A DNA stretch of 64,000 bases from Corylus avellana (taxonomy: Eukaryota; Streptophyta; Magnoliopsida; Fagales; Betulaceae). A program made the translations under genes and the position numbers. The notes below the pieces were generated by a model, which had not been told where the DNA came from, made no database searches, and saw only the letters and a list, made by a program, of their open reading frames with translations. Where the stretch lies: contig NC_081550.1 in NCBI RefSeq assembly GCF_901000735.1, positions 8,144,209 through 8,208,208 on the forward strand, in the 5' to 3' direction. The number at the start of each line of letters is the position of its first letter. The first letter of the stretch is position 1. Below, piece by piece: positions 46,126 to 56,389 of this stretch.

Positions 46126-46224
46126 TTTTTTTTTTTTTTTTTGACATGTCCACACAAGAGGTGGGAGGGGGACCTCCACTTCATTAGGCGTGATCCCAGC
46201 TCATTGAGCTACCTATTGGGGACC
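46126..46224 (-). mobile_element. tRNA-derived SINE
   Basis: On the minus strand: GGTCCCCAATAGGTAGCTCA (box A-like), AGTGGAGGTCCC, then GTGTGGACATGTC and a poly(A) run of about 15. Same family as 53798-53896. Box B is weak. Copy 1 of the duplication has no insert here. Confidence 0.78.
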
Positions 46225-46607
46225 TTTATAGGAATTTTAAGTTGAAGGCATAACAAAAATACTGTTCCTCTCTCTACTATCTACATTTCTAGGGTAACCA
46301 TCATTCACTTTAAAGTGTGAAAATGAAAAGGGAGACTCTTGTAGTTTCCTAAGTGACAAAAAAGAGCTAATCGTTCGTTTGTTGTAAGACAAGCACGAGA
46401 TCTGATTTGTCGAAGATCCGCTTAAAGTATATTGACATATCAAATAACTTTTAAGTAACATTTGGTATCAAGGCTTATGTGGTTGTTTCCGCCCTTATCA
46501 ACGTGATTATATGATTTCTACTCAGAATTTTAGTAGAGAGATTTTACAAGAGCGAGCGTAGAAATTAGAAAGGCATAACAAAAGATATTGTTCCTCTTTA
46601 CTGTCAT

Positions 46608-47001
46608 TAGGGATGAAAATGTGGTTACGGTTAATAGTTATTGGCTAAAACCACTAACCGTAACGACCTAGGTGATTAGTGGGTTCTAACCGCTTTTTTT
46701 AAATAAAACAAATTTTAATTAATTAAAAAACAAAAAAACAAAAAAACAAAACAAAATAATGTTGTTTCTATGGCAATACAATAATATTATACAACATCGT
46801 TTCTAGATTTTTATACACAAAAATGACATTGTTTCATGTATATATGCGATTAGCGATTAACGATTAGCACTTAACGGTTTTGAAAAAAAAAACCTAAAAC
46901 TGCTAACCGCAACCGCAACCGCATAAGCAGTTAGCAGTTTTTGCTAACCACCTTCAAAAATGGTTAATGGAGGTTTGTAACTGCCCACCTTTTCACCCCT
47001 A
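46608..47001. mobile_element. hAT-type MITE, TAGGGGTGAAAA family, copy 2
   Basis: 394 bp, TAGGGATGAAAATG...CCTTTTCACCCCTA, flanked by ACTGTCAT (46600-46607) and ACTATCAT (47002-47009), an 8-bp duplication with one mismatch. Subterminal GGTTA repeats and an ACAAAACAAAA core match the copy at 37156. Copy 1 equivalent near 28395 lacks it. Confidence 0.92.
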
Positions 47002-47276
47002 ACTATCATAATCCCTATGGTAAGTGTGAAAATTAAAAAGAGATGTTGGTTGGTGTGATTGTGCATTGGACATAGGGTGTAAAACAAGGAAGAATTCTGA
47101 CTTGTGGAAGATCTGCTTGAAGTGTGATATATCAAATAACCTTCATTCATTTAATGTACGTGTAAAACCTTCATTAAAATTTTAGTTCATTTGAATGATA
47201 TTTTTGCTATAAAAAAAATGACTCATAAATATTTTTTAAAATTTATTTGAGTTAATTCAAAAGCCAAGGACCAAAA

Positions 47277-47523
47277 TCTTCAAGTAAGTAGTTCTTGATT
47301 TTGCAGTTTAATTTTAAAATAGCATATTTCTTTACATCTTCTTCTTGAAGTTCGATCTTAGTTTGGAAATTTTATTTTCTGCTATACAATTTCATTTTTG
47401 CACTCATAATTGCACAGAAAAAAATAATAATTCACAAGCCAACATTGAACTTTATAAAGAACAAATAAAGAGCTGTGCTATTTAAAATTAAACTGTAAAA
47501 TAGAAATTACTTGCTTGAAGAAT
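47277..47523. repeat. Inverted repeat of about 46-bp arms
   Basis: Left arm TCTTCAAGTAAGTAG... and right arm reversed TCTTCAAGCAAGTAA..., both continuing through CAGTTTAATTTTAAA. No coding capacity; possibly an end of an unclassified element present only in copy 2 (about 47281-48536). Confidence 0.65.
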
Positions 47524-48536
47524 TCAGTCACTCCTTGACTTTTTGGGAAAATTTTACTCCTTGCTTCTCACCGAAGAACGTGTGATCTCAGGGATTAGTA
47601 GACCTTTCGAACTTCTTACCAATGACTGAAATAACCAAGGGAGTGTGGGCTCCTTCCTTACTCTTCAAAAATTTTAACTTATTCTTGAGAGTTAACTCAA
47701 GAATATTAGTTTTTGGTAAATACTAAAGAGCTGTAGAGATTGTGTGTCTTGTCAAAAGCTATAGACTACAGCCCATTAAATAAAAAGTCTCACTTGGTTA
47801 AATTACATCAGCTTGGTAAGAGACCAAAAGAAGAAAAAAAAATAAAACTAATTCCAAATAGTCTTAACTTTCTCAAGTCACCATTCAATTACACTTGATT
47901 CTACCAAACAATTGTATTTGCACTATGTATAATTTTTTATTAAAACAACTAATCCCTTTGAGTTACTTAATATTGACTTATGATTCTTCTATAAAATCTT
48001 TCGTAGCAAAATTATAGCAAAAGACACTGTCACTTAATTCTCTATCTCTTTATCTTTAAGTTACTAAGTTTATTATTATTCTCGTACGAGTGAAAGACTT
48101 ATCACATGCACATTATTTTCGCATGCAAAACCAAAATGCCCTAGTCAGGAACTGAAAATAATACAATTTATAAAATTTATCTCACGGAAAAATTTCTTAT
48201 CTTTTTTTTTTAAAAAATGACTTGGATTCCTTCTTGAGAAAAACTTTCACACAATATTACATATAATTACCCAACACACCAGGGATGTTGATAGAAATAA
48301 AGGTCTCATCACTCATCCATAAATGTATCAAAATAATCTCTATTTCACATCTAAGTTCACAATCTTCATAAGATTTAAAGTCAATATCATAAGTAATTTT
48401 AAGAAGTTATTTTATTTTCTATTAACAATATTTTGTGGAAACGCATAACGCCTACACATCAGAATTCAATGTCTAACAATATTTTGCTAATTAAATGCCC
48501 AATTCCATTACCAACTACGAAGTACTCAAAGTTTAA
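47524..48536. other. Unclassified non-coding sequence in copy 2
   Basis: Starts exactly where homology with copy 1 stops (after AAAAGCCAAGG at 47270). No protein homology, no direct or inverted repeat partner found. Confidence 0.45.
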
Positions 48537-49205
48537 GGTGTTTGGTTTGCAAAATAGACCCCTAAAATATAATGGCTATTCCTATAAAATAGTCATTCTT
48601 TTGTTTGGTAAGGGTCTATTCCTAAGAATAGTTATTCTTTAAGGAATTGTATACATTTTCCAAAAACACTCATATTATTATTTTATTTTATTTTAAAATT
48701 AAAAATTAAAAATAAAAAACATGAAAATAAAGTAGGTGTCCGACCACCCCAATCGGTGGTCGTCCGCCACCCACAGAAGAGGCCGGGGGTAGTCACACCA
48801 CCTTTGAGGCGTTTGGGGTGGTGCAACCACCCCTGTTGCATTTTGGGGTAGCTACGGCCACCCTCAAGGGCGTCGAGGTGTGGTCACAGCCACACCAGTA
48901 GGTTGTCTAGGGTGGCCGTGGCCACCCTAGATTTGCTCCGGGGGGTGGTGCAATGGGTGGCCGACCACCCCAATGTGTGGTCGGCCACCCACTTTCGTTC
49001 TATGTTTTTTTTTTAATGAGTTCAAAAAATAAATAACTAAATAATATTAGAATTTTAGTAATTTTGATTCAATTTTAGTTAAAGCATGTAAGTTGTTCCC
49101 AAACTAAGGAATAGGAATAACTATTTCATCTACTCTCCTCTACTCCTAGTAATAATTATTCCATTTCCTAATGGAATACACATTTCGCGAACCAAATGAA
49201 CATAA
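48537..49205. mobile_element. PIF/Harbinger (Tourist)-like MITE with GC-rich core
   Basis: Ends GGTGTTTGGTTTGC and, reversed, TGTTCATTTGGTTCGC, flanked by TAA on both sides, the 3-bp target typical of PIF/Harbinger. The core (48735-48990) is a run of GGTGG/CCACC repeats such as GTGGTCGGCCACCC and resembles 28770-28985. Subterminal TATTCCTAAGAATAGTTATT repeats. Confidence 0.75.
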
Positions 49206-49209
49206 GACT

Positions 49210-50480
49210 ACAAGGTTTATAAACTAAGACCTTGTGTGACAACCCTGTTACTCACAGCATTATTCATATTCAATGCAATCCAATGACATTTCACATGCAT
49301 AGCACACATAATTGTAATAAGGATGTAAAATACTATATGTCATATACTCAAATAATTTAATCAGTTATAACAACTTATATTCATTACAATTTTTAATGTC
49401 AATCATAGATATAAAATCATTGAGATTTAGAGCATAATTCCCAACACAAAACTCACTATAACACATATGGAGCTTATCATTCGAGCAGCTTGGAACAAAC
49501 ATGGAAAGGTACACCTAGAAAGCTTTTTACTATGCTAAACAGTAGCTTGTTTGAACCGAAAATCTCGGATCAAACCTAAGGCCTAAAAATAGGCACTTTC
49601 TAGAATTTTTAAGTGCAATTTTTTTATTTTTATTAATTACAATTGTTTCATTTAATTACATTAAACTTTTAATTATCCTTTGGGTGTTACACCATTTCAC
49701 TTGAAAATTGAAAGGATCTTATTCGTTTGTTTTTCGATGTTATATTTCTTAATAATATTGCTAAGAGAATACCTTCAATCCGAACAGGCCATAAAATTCA
49801 CTTTTACAACCTCCAATAAAAGGCTAACACAACATCTAAAAGCACTAAGTACAATATAATAAAATAGACAAGAAAAGACTAGATGTTATAAACATAAAGA
49901 GACATATTTTCACTTATCCCCTAAGTCTCTTGCTCCTGTGTGTGTGGCTACCGACGGGACCAAGCCAAGTAATCTCTGAAACCTCTACATGCGACTAAGA
50001 ACATCCAACTAGGAATCATATTGTGTTGATTTGCTACTGTTTTGGTACTGGGTTTGCTAAATTTTTTGCCCTAATCAGATTAATTTTTTGCACGCGACTA
50101 AGAACATCCACCATGACTTTTGACTGAGTGTTTGGGAATTTTTTGACTAGATGATTGGTTGTTGCGACTTTGTGGCTAGGAATAGTTGTTGTTTTTTCTT
50201 TTTTTTTTTTTGTGGACTTGTAGTGGTGCTTTAGGTTAACATAAAAACTATTTCAAAACCTTTCAACCCTAGCAAAAAGCTATTACTTAACCCAAAAGTC
50301 ATTTAACTAACAACTAACCATAATTCATAAAGTCAAAACTATTAAACAACACTTATTTTAATCAAATTACTTTAAGAATAAGTAAATTCGGTAGAGTATA
50401 TAAGTACTAAGTCTTAATCATCATTGTAATTATACATCAAAATAAAAAGTTTCTAAAGTGAAAAAAAAAAAAAAATAATA
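49210..50480. other. Non-coding part of duplication block 2 (copy 2)
   Basis: 49607-50230 matches about 29129-29760. 50233-50480 matches the promoter of the cysteine-rich gene, including a TATATAA-like box near 50397. Confidence 0.6.
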
Positions 50481-50552
50481 AATAAATAAATCTGTGGCTT
50501 ACAAGTTACAAATGCATTACAAAACTTATGATAGTTATGATGGAGTCGCTTA

Positions 50553-52615
50553 TAAGGATGAAAAGGTAGTTGCGATTAGCGGTAGCCGCCTAGGTGGTTA
50601 CTAAATTTCACTTGCCGCATCTGCTAGGCGGTTAGCAGTTAGCGGTTGGTAAACATCTAACCGCCCGTTATAACCGCTTTTTTTAAAGTTTGGCCTTTTC
50701 TTTTATAAACCACATTAGGCCAAATTGCTCCAAAGAAGCCATATTGAAAAATCTAAAATATTTGACCCCAAATTTATATTAATTTACATCTACTTGTACT
50801 TCAAAAAAAAAATCCTTAAATATAAATCATAACTTGTTAAGAATACAAGTTATATTAATAGAAAGAAAAAAAAAATAGTTTGATTATATATATATTATAC
50901 TGATAATACATTAATATTTCAATTGTTGTTATAAGTAAAACATTGTTTAATTCAATGCCAATTACTTAATTTGATATTATACGAATCATATTATCATTGT
51001 ATATTAATATTATGATTAATTATTTTAATTTAATTTGAATCATATGATTAAGTATTGATTTTATACATTTATATTATTCAATATGCATATATGTATAATT
51101 ATAGGACTTATAAGTTTATAACATACATTGGAAGTAAGTCTCTAAGTACTTAATTGTTGTATTAGTATGAATTTGTATACTTACGACTTCTATTATATAT
51201 ATATATAATTTATTATTGGGAAAAATATAAAAAAAGCTTCCCAAACTACCAGTCGTTTGCAATATAGCCCCCAAAGTCAAAAGGTACTCAAGTAGCCCCC
51301 CAAACTACCAAAATGTATCAAAAAGGCCACTTACTTTTTTATATTCCTATAATACTCCGATTCTTTTAACAAATAAAATAATAAAATAATTGTAAAAAAA
51401 CCAAACAATTTAAAAAAAAAAGAAAAAAAAAAGAAGGGCAAATAAAAACAAAAAAAAAATATGTTTTTTGAAATAAACAATAAATAATTAGTCACTGTAG
51501 TTGATCTAAATTACAAATTGCTTCATGACATATTAAAGTAAAATCAATTTGGTAGTTTGATAGACTACTTTAGTACCCTTTTTTTTTGGAATATATCAAA
51601 AACCGTACATTTGATTTTACTTTAATACGAAATGAAGCAATTAGCAATTTGTAATTTAGGTAAACTACAATCACTAATTATTTATTATTTATTCCAAAAA
51701 AACCTTCTTTTTTTTTTATTTGCCCATTGGTTTTCTTGTATTTTTAAAAAATTGTTAGGGTTTTTTTTTTTACAATTATTTTATTATTTTATTTGTTAAA
51801 AGAATAGGGGTATTATAGAAATGTAAAAAAATAAGTAGCATTTTTTATATTTTTTGGTAATTTGGTGGGCTACTTTAGTACCTTTTGAACATTGGGAGCT
51901 ATATTGCAAACGGCCGGTAGTTTAATGGGCTTTTTTATATTTTTCCCTTTGTTATTATATAACCATATGATTTAATCATTAATTGATCATGTGATATAAT
52001 CATATAAATTATAATGATAATACATTAACACTTAAATTGTTGTTATAAGTAATACATTGTTTAATCCAATACTAATTACTTAATTTGATATTATACGAAT
52101 CACATTATCATTGTACATGAATAATATGAATCATTTGATTAACTTGATTAAGTATTTGAATTATCATTGAATCATATTTGATCTTATACATTTATATTAT
52201 TCAATATGCACATATGTATAATTATAATTTATAACATATATGGAGTTATAAGTTTATAACATACATTGGAACTAAGTCTCTAGGTACTTAATTGTTGTAT
52301 TAATATGAATTTATATACTTATGACTTATGTCATATTATATATGTATAATTTGTTATTATATAATCATATGATTTAATCATTAATTGGTCATGTGATATA
52401 ATCATATAATTATAATGATAATAAATTAATACTTAAATTGTGATTTAATTATCTCAAAAAAATTTGTGATTTAATGACTAATTGATCATGTTATATGTAT
52501 AAATATTATTATAATTATAATTATAAAAATATATAAATATATATTATATAATAAAGGCGGTTAGCGGTTAGGGCGGTTAGAGGGCGGTTAATAACCGCCC
52601 GCCTTTTCACCCCTA
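50553..52615. mobile_element. hAT-type element, TAGGGGTGAAAA family, long copy
   Basis: 2063 bp, TAAGGATGAAAAGGTAG...GCCTTTTCACCCCTA, flanked by GTCGCTTA (50545-50552) and GTTGCTTA (52616-52623), an 8-bp duplication with one mismatch. Subterminal GCGGTTAG repeats at both ends (about 50578-50680 and 52553-52600). The interior is very AT-rich with two diverged direct copies of about 400 bp (50880-51200 and 51960-52400, landmark CAATATGCATATATGTATAA). No transposase. Confidence 0.9.
51218..51947. mobile_element. Mutator-type MITE with arms of about 330 bp, nested in the hAT element
   Basis: Ends GGGAAAAATATAAAAAAAGC and, reversed, GGGAAAAATATAAAAAAGCC, with matching inner blocks CGTTTGCAATATAGC, AAAAGGTACT and AACAAATAAAATAATAAAAT. 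Flanked by TTTATTATT (51209-51217) and TTTGTTATT (51948-51956), a 9-bp duplication with one mismatch. Confidence 0.93.
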
Positions 52616-52671
52616 GTTGCTTATTTTCATTCTCCTAAAAGGACAAGCTAACCCCCTTGCCCCTTTTGTTT

Positions 52672-53757
52672 GACTTGGTAACCAATAAATTCATGTAATT
52701 TCAAAATGAACTTGTCAATCCTTGTGATTTGCCTATGTAACAAATGAGCCTGACAATGTACAACCATTTTTCTGATAGAGTTCTTATAAAATAACATATT
52801 TACCTCAAATTCTCAACCTCAGACATCAAGGGAATTCTAACAAATTTCTCTTGGTCTATAATTTTAGGTCTAAATGACACTAAGGCACCATTCCCCTTAA
52901 CCAACATCCTAGAACAAGAACTAGGGGCACAACAAATAGAATGGGGATCAAAAACAATTTCCCCTTTGTTGACACATGTGATTTTCGAAGCGGAAGCAAT
53001 TCTGTCAAAACTAATTTCACACATATCCCCATAGGGCTTTTGAAAACTTAAAGCATGGTCAAGAATAACACTAGAAGGATTAGGAACATCTTCTGGGCAT
53101 TAAACTACATCATTAAGCATAGAGTTTTCATGTTTTACAAAATCATCAATAACATCAAAATTATGCAATGAAACACAAGTAGATTCATTCTCACACTTCT
53201 TCACAAGAATGGGAGGGTCACAAAAACAAGGGTCATCGACTCTTTCTACAGAGGCGATGACCCTTTCTACAGAGGCGATGAAAGCCATCATACTCAGATA
53301 CTTGGCATAATTCAAGCCTTTACCCTTTACATTCAATGAAGGGTTCTTGCTAGTACCCTTATTGAACGTGAGGAACTTAGCAAACTTCTTGGCACACAAG
53401 GTCATTTCCTCACCAAATGAATCATCCGGAGATGACTCACTAAAGTCACATGGGTCAGCCACACAAGACACCTCATCACTTCTCAGAGAGGTGATAGATG
53501 CCATAGAGATATTTTTCTCCAAAGTTGCTATCTGGGCTTTCAATGTGGACCGAAAATGCTTTGGACAAGGCACTCAATGATGTCCAAAATTAAAACGCTC
53601 ATGGCACTTGATGTCCTGACTATCCTTCTCTTTCTTCTCCTTAATCGTTACTCCGAACATTAAACGATCAAGAAATAGCCATAACACAAGGGGTAAAGGA
53701 ACACACTTAAGACATTAGTCTAAAATGAGTGAACCCGCTTTGATATCAATTCTAAAA
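52672..53757 (-). pseudogene. Ty1/copia-type gag region remnant (copy 2)
   Basis: Paralogue of 35510-37877. The frame 53100-53573 is open for 157 codons: CPKHFRSTLKAQIATLE, then FGEEMTLCAKKFAKFLTFN, GTSKNPSLN and CDPPILVKKCENESTC. It contains a short in-frame duplication (two ASVERV units, 53236-53275) not present in copy 1. A second open frame, 52800-53024, carries LVKGNGALVSFRPKIIDQEK. The primer-site equivalent is TTGATATCAAAGCGGG at about 53734-53750. No pol genes. Confidence 0.75.
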
Positions 53758-55075
53758 ACACAAAGATTGTATTTTACACCAAATTAACAATCACAAGCGT
53801 CCCCAAGAGGTAGTTTAATCAAATAGGGACCATGCCTCATAAAGCGGAGGTCACTAGTTCAAATTCCCCTCTTATGTAGACATGTCAAAAAAAAAACAAT
53901 TGCAAATAATATATATAAAGAAGTAAACCGAAATACAGTATTTAAAACATGAGAACCACAAAATCAATCGCACATCCACAGCACAAAAATTTGTTGACGA
54001 AGTGAAAAACCCATTAAACAAATCGAAGGAAAAAACAACTCCAGGACAGCCAAACTTGGAAAATCACTATACGAGAAACCAGATTACAAACAATAAAAAA
54101 CACTTACAACTCTACAAGGCTTTAGGCTCTGTAAGACAACAAGCTTCGTATTTGCCTCCTAGTTGATCATCATCAAGGAGAGCATCCCTTACCGATCTAC
54201 TGGTAGACTTCTTTGCGGTTAAAGGATATGTAAGGTATGGTTTGAAATCACAAACAAAAATACCCAAGTAAGAGAAAGCACAAAACTTTTTAAGAATCCT
54301 TACTTGGTACAACCAACTACAAATGGTATCACCTTTATGAGGAAAAGCTCGTAAACGTCTTCATCAAGAACCTCAAACTCTCATGAATGTAAATGGAAAG
54401 GTTCAAAGAGTTTTGAAATAAAGACGGGTATTTATAGCACTATAGCTTTTTGTTATTCAAGTCTTAATAGGATCCAACTCATATTCTAACGGGAAGAGCA
54501 AAATATCGCAGATCTAATGTTTCGTAAACTTCTCGTTATAACGGGAGTTAATTCTCATTAAGATGTAAAGAGTAAAATAAACAAGATCTAAATACCCATC
54601 ATAACGGTCATCCAACAAAACACCAATCGGGGAAGGCATAAACATCTCATCATATTCACGTTTTGATAGGCCATCCAACGAGGAAGGCCAAGAACAACTC
54701 ATCACATCTTGTCACGTCCACATTCTGACGTGCTATCCAATAGGGAAGGCCTAGAGCAACTATTGATATCCCGCCACGTCCGCATTCTGCCACCCATCTA
54801 ACGAGGAGGTCCGAGAGCAACTCTGTATGTCCCGTTACTTGCCCATTCTTCCATCCATTCAATGGGGAAGTCCATGAGCAACTTTGTATGTCCAGTTACC
54901 TGCCCATTCTTACACCCATCCAACGGGGAGGTCAGAGAGCAACTTTTATGCCCATCCAACGGAAAAAGTATAGAACACTTATAAAACATCTAATCTTCAC
55001 CCATACATTTGGGAAAGGAAATGAAAATACAAACAAATGTTTTGATCATTGAAAAAGGCCAAAATAAACCTAACA
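53751..55075 (-). repeat. Ty1/copia-like LTR with internal tandem repeats
   Basis: On the minus strand it starts TGTTAGGTTTATTTTGGCC at 55075 and ends TTTTTAGA at about 53751, next to a tRNA-iMet-type primer site. A SINE is inserted at 53798. An array of six to seven units of about 63 bp (54600-54970) repeats a CATCCAACGGGGAGG motif. Copy 1 keeps only the last 75 bp (37877-37951) because the segmental junction lies there. Confidence 0.75.
53798..53896 (+). mobile_element. tRNA-derived SINE with empty site in the paralogue
   Basis: About 99 bp: CCCCAAGAGGTAGTTTAATC (box A region), AGTTCAAATTCC (box B), CATGTC and a poly(A) tail. Flanked by CAATCACAAG (53788-53797) and CAATTGCAAA (53897-53906). 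Copy 1 reads CAATCGCAAG without insertion at 37912-37921. Confidence 0.85.
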
Positions 55076-55457
55076 TAATCAAAATTTCGATTTACATTTT
55101 CTATCATCATAACTTGATCTTATTCAAGAATACTTGATATCAAAAATCCGAGATGAGCCTGTTCCCAAGTTTGGGAGAAATTTTTTCAAGATTTAGTTAT
55201 AGTGGAAGACCTCTATGTTCGTATTAGAGAGATTTTCCAAAAACAACCTGTTCCAATTCCTCAAATGTGTGATAGGCTGTATTTTTTTATCTGAAAAATG
55301 CAAAGTAATAACTAGATACATCTGGGTTTTGGTCAAAGAAAAAATAATCGCCTCTAATGGTTGATGAGAAAAATTACGGTACTGCCACATTGTATGAGCA
55401 ACTAGATGAAGGAGACACTACTTGAATAATGAATGTGTTGGAGGCAAGAAAGATAAT

Positions 55458-56087
55458 TAGGCTTGAGTATCGGTCAAAACGGTCCGGTTTTGGCTCTTAT
55501 CGATTATTAACCGATAATTTTGGGTTAAACAGTTTATTAACCGATACCGGACCAATAAGAATTTTAACCAAAATTATCGGTTATAACGGTACACAGTTAA
55601 ACGGTTCGATTAACCGGTTTAACCGTGGGCTTTATATTGATTTATTTTGTTAGGCAAAAAATGAGTTCTTTTTACTTTTGAGAGCCCAAATACTTTTTTT
55701 TTGGACCCAATTATTTGTTTTTTGGCTGAAAATTGAAGCTTTTTTATATTGATCCACCACAACTTTTTTTATTATTATAAAATACATTTTTCCAAAGCAA
55801 ATGGACTAATTAACATAATGAATGCTAATTAGACTAACTAGTTAATGAAAAGTGCTTTCACCAAAGGCAAAGAAATCCAATTCTTTGGCATCCCTACTTA
55901 ACGGTTTATATCGGTTAAACGGTTAACTGATATGAAATTTCTAACTGGACCGAACTGGACCAATAAGCATACCGAAACAAAAAATGTAACCGATAAGGAT
56001 ATCGGTATATCGGTTCCAGTTAATATCGGTTTGGTCGAAACCGATACACGGCCGGTGATCGGTAACCGGTTAATCTGCCCACCCTTA
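55458..56087. mobile_element. hAT-type MITE rich in AACCGGTT/ATCGGT motifs
   Basis: 630 bp, TAGGCTTGAGTATCGG...CTGCCCACCCTTA, flanked by AAGATAAT (55450-55457) and AAGATCAT (56088-56095), an 8-bp duplication with one mismatch. Subterminal repeats TAACCGATA and CGGTTAAACGGTT occur at both ends, resembling but distinct from the GCGGTTA family. Open frames inside are shadows. Duplicated at 59753-60382. Confidence 0.85.
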
Positions 56088-56389
56088 AAGATCATGGTCA
56101 TTCTACTAGGGTCACAACAAAAATTTGATATACGTTCAGATTTTATATATTTTATATTTACGTTTTTGTTATTTATTTATCTTACTAATTTGATACTAAA
56201 TAAGATCTCTTCTTCATTTCAAACAGATGGACATGTATATAATACAAATGTACAATACATCAACCACAAACTCGTCCTCGTTTAATCTATCTTTAACAGT
56301 AAAGTAACAAACGATGGCAAAGGAAGAATAAACAGAGCTAGAGAAGTAGAAGTAGCTGGCGGTGGAAAAGGAGATAGAGGCAAATAAGA

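Larger units (their letters stand above)
50490..52670 (+). pseudogene. Truncated paralogue of the cysteine-rich secreted protein gene
   Basis: 50490-50552 and 52616-52665 match the first roughly 110 bp of the intact gene at 31258. The start codon has become GTG (GTGGCTTACAAG against ATGGCTTACAAA). A short duplication or insertion (AAGTTAC) shifts the frame. A 2.06-kb hAT element interrupts the signal-peptide region. After ACAAGCTAAC...CTTGCCCC the gene is cut and joined to copia-remnant sequence, losing both repeats and all cysteines of the C-terminal domain. Confidence 0.85.
37952..53925. repeat. Tandem segmental duplication, copy 2
   Basis: Collinear with 26515-37951 in three blocks: 37952-39985, 45560-52665, 52672-53925. 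It is expanded by later insertions (MULE MITE at 38156, 5.2-kb MULE at 40053, MITE at 45675, SINE at 46126, hAT MITEs at 46608 and 50553, Harbinger MITE at 48537, SINE at 53798). It lost about 4.2 kb equivalent to 31336-35509, with the junction at about 52668. Confidence 0.85.

Noticed and set aside
52553..52600. GCGGTTAG repeats as interstitial telomere sequence
   Set aside because: The plant telomere unit is TTTAGGG. These heptamers differ, occur at both ends of a hAT element and are better explained as subterminal repeats.
53798..53896. tRNA gene
   Set aside because: Only box A/B-like motifs are present; no cloverleaf can be formed, and a poly(A) tail with flanking duplication identifies a SINE.
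55932..56285. 117-codon frame as a membrane protein
   Set aside because: Its first half lies inside the hAT MITE and the hydrophobic part is an AT-rich tract; it is a chance frame.
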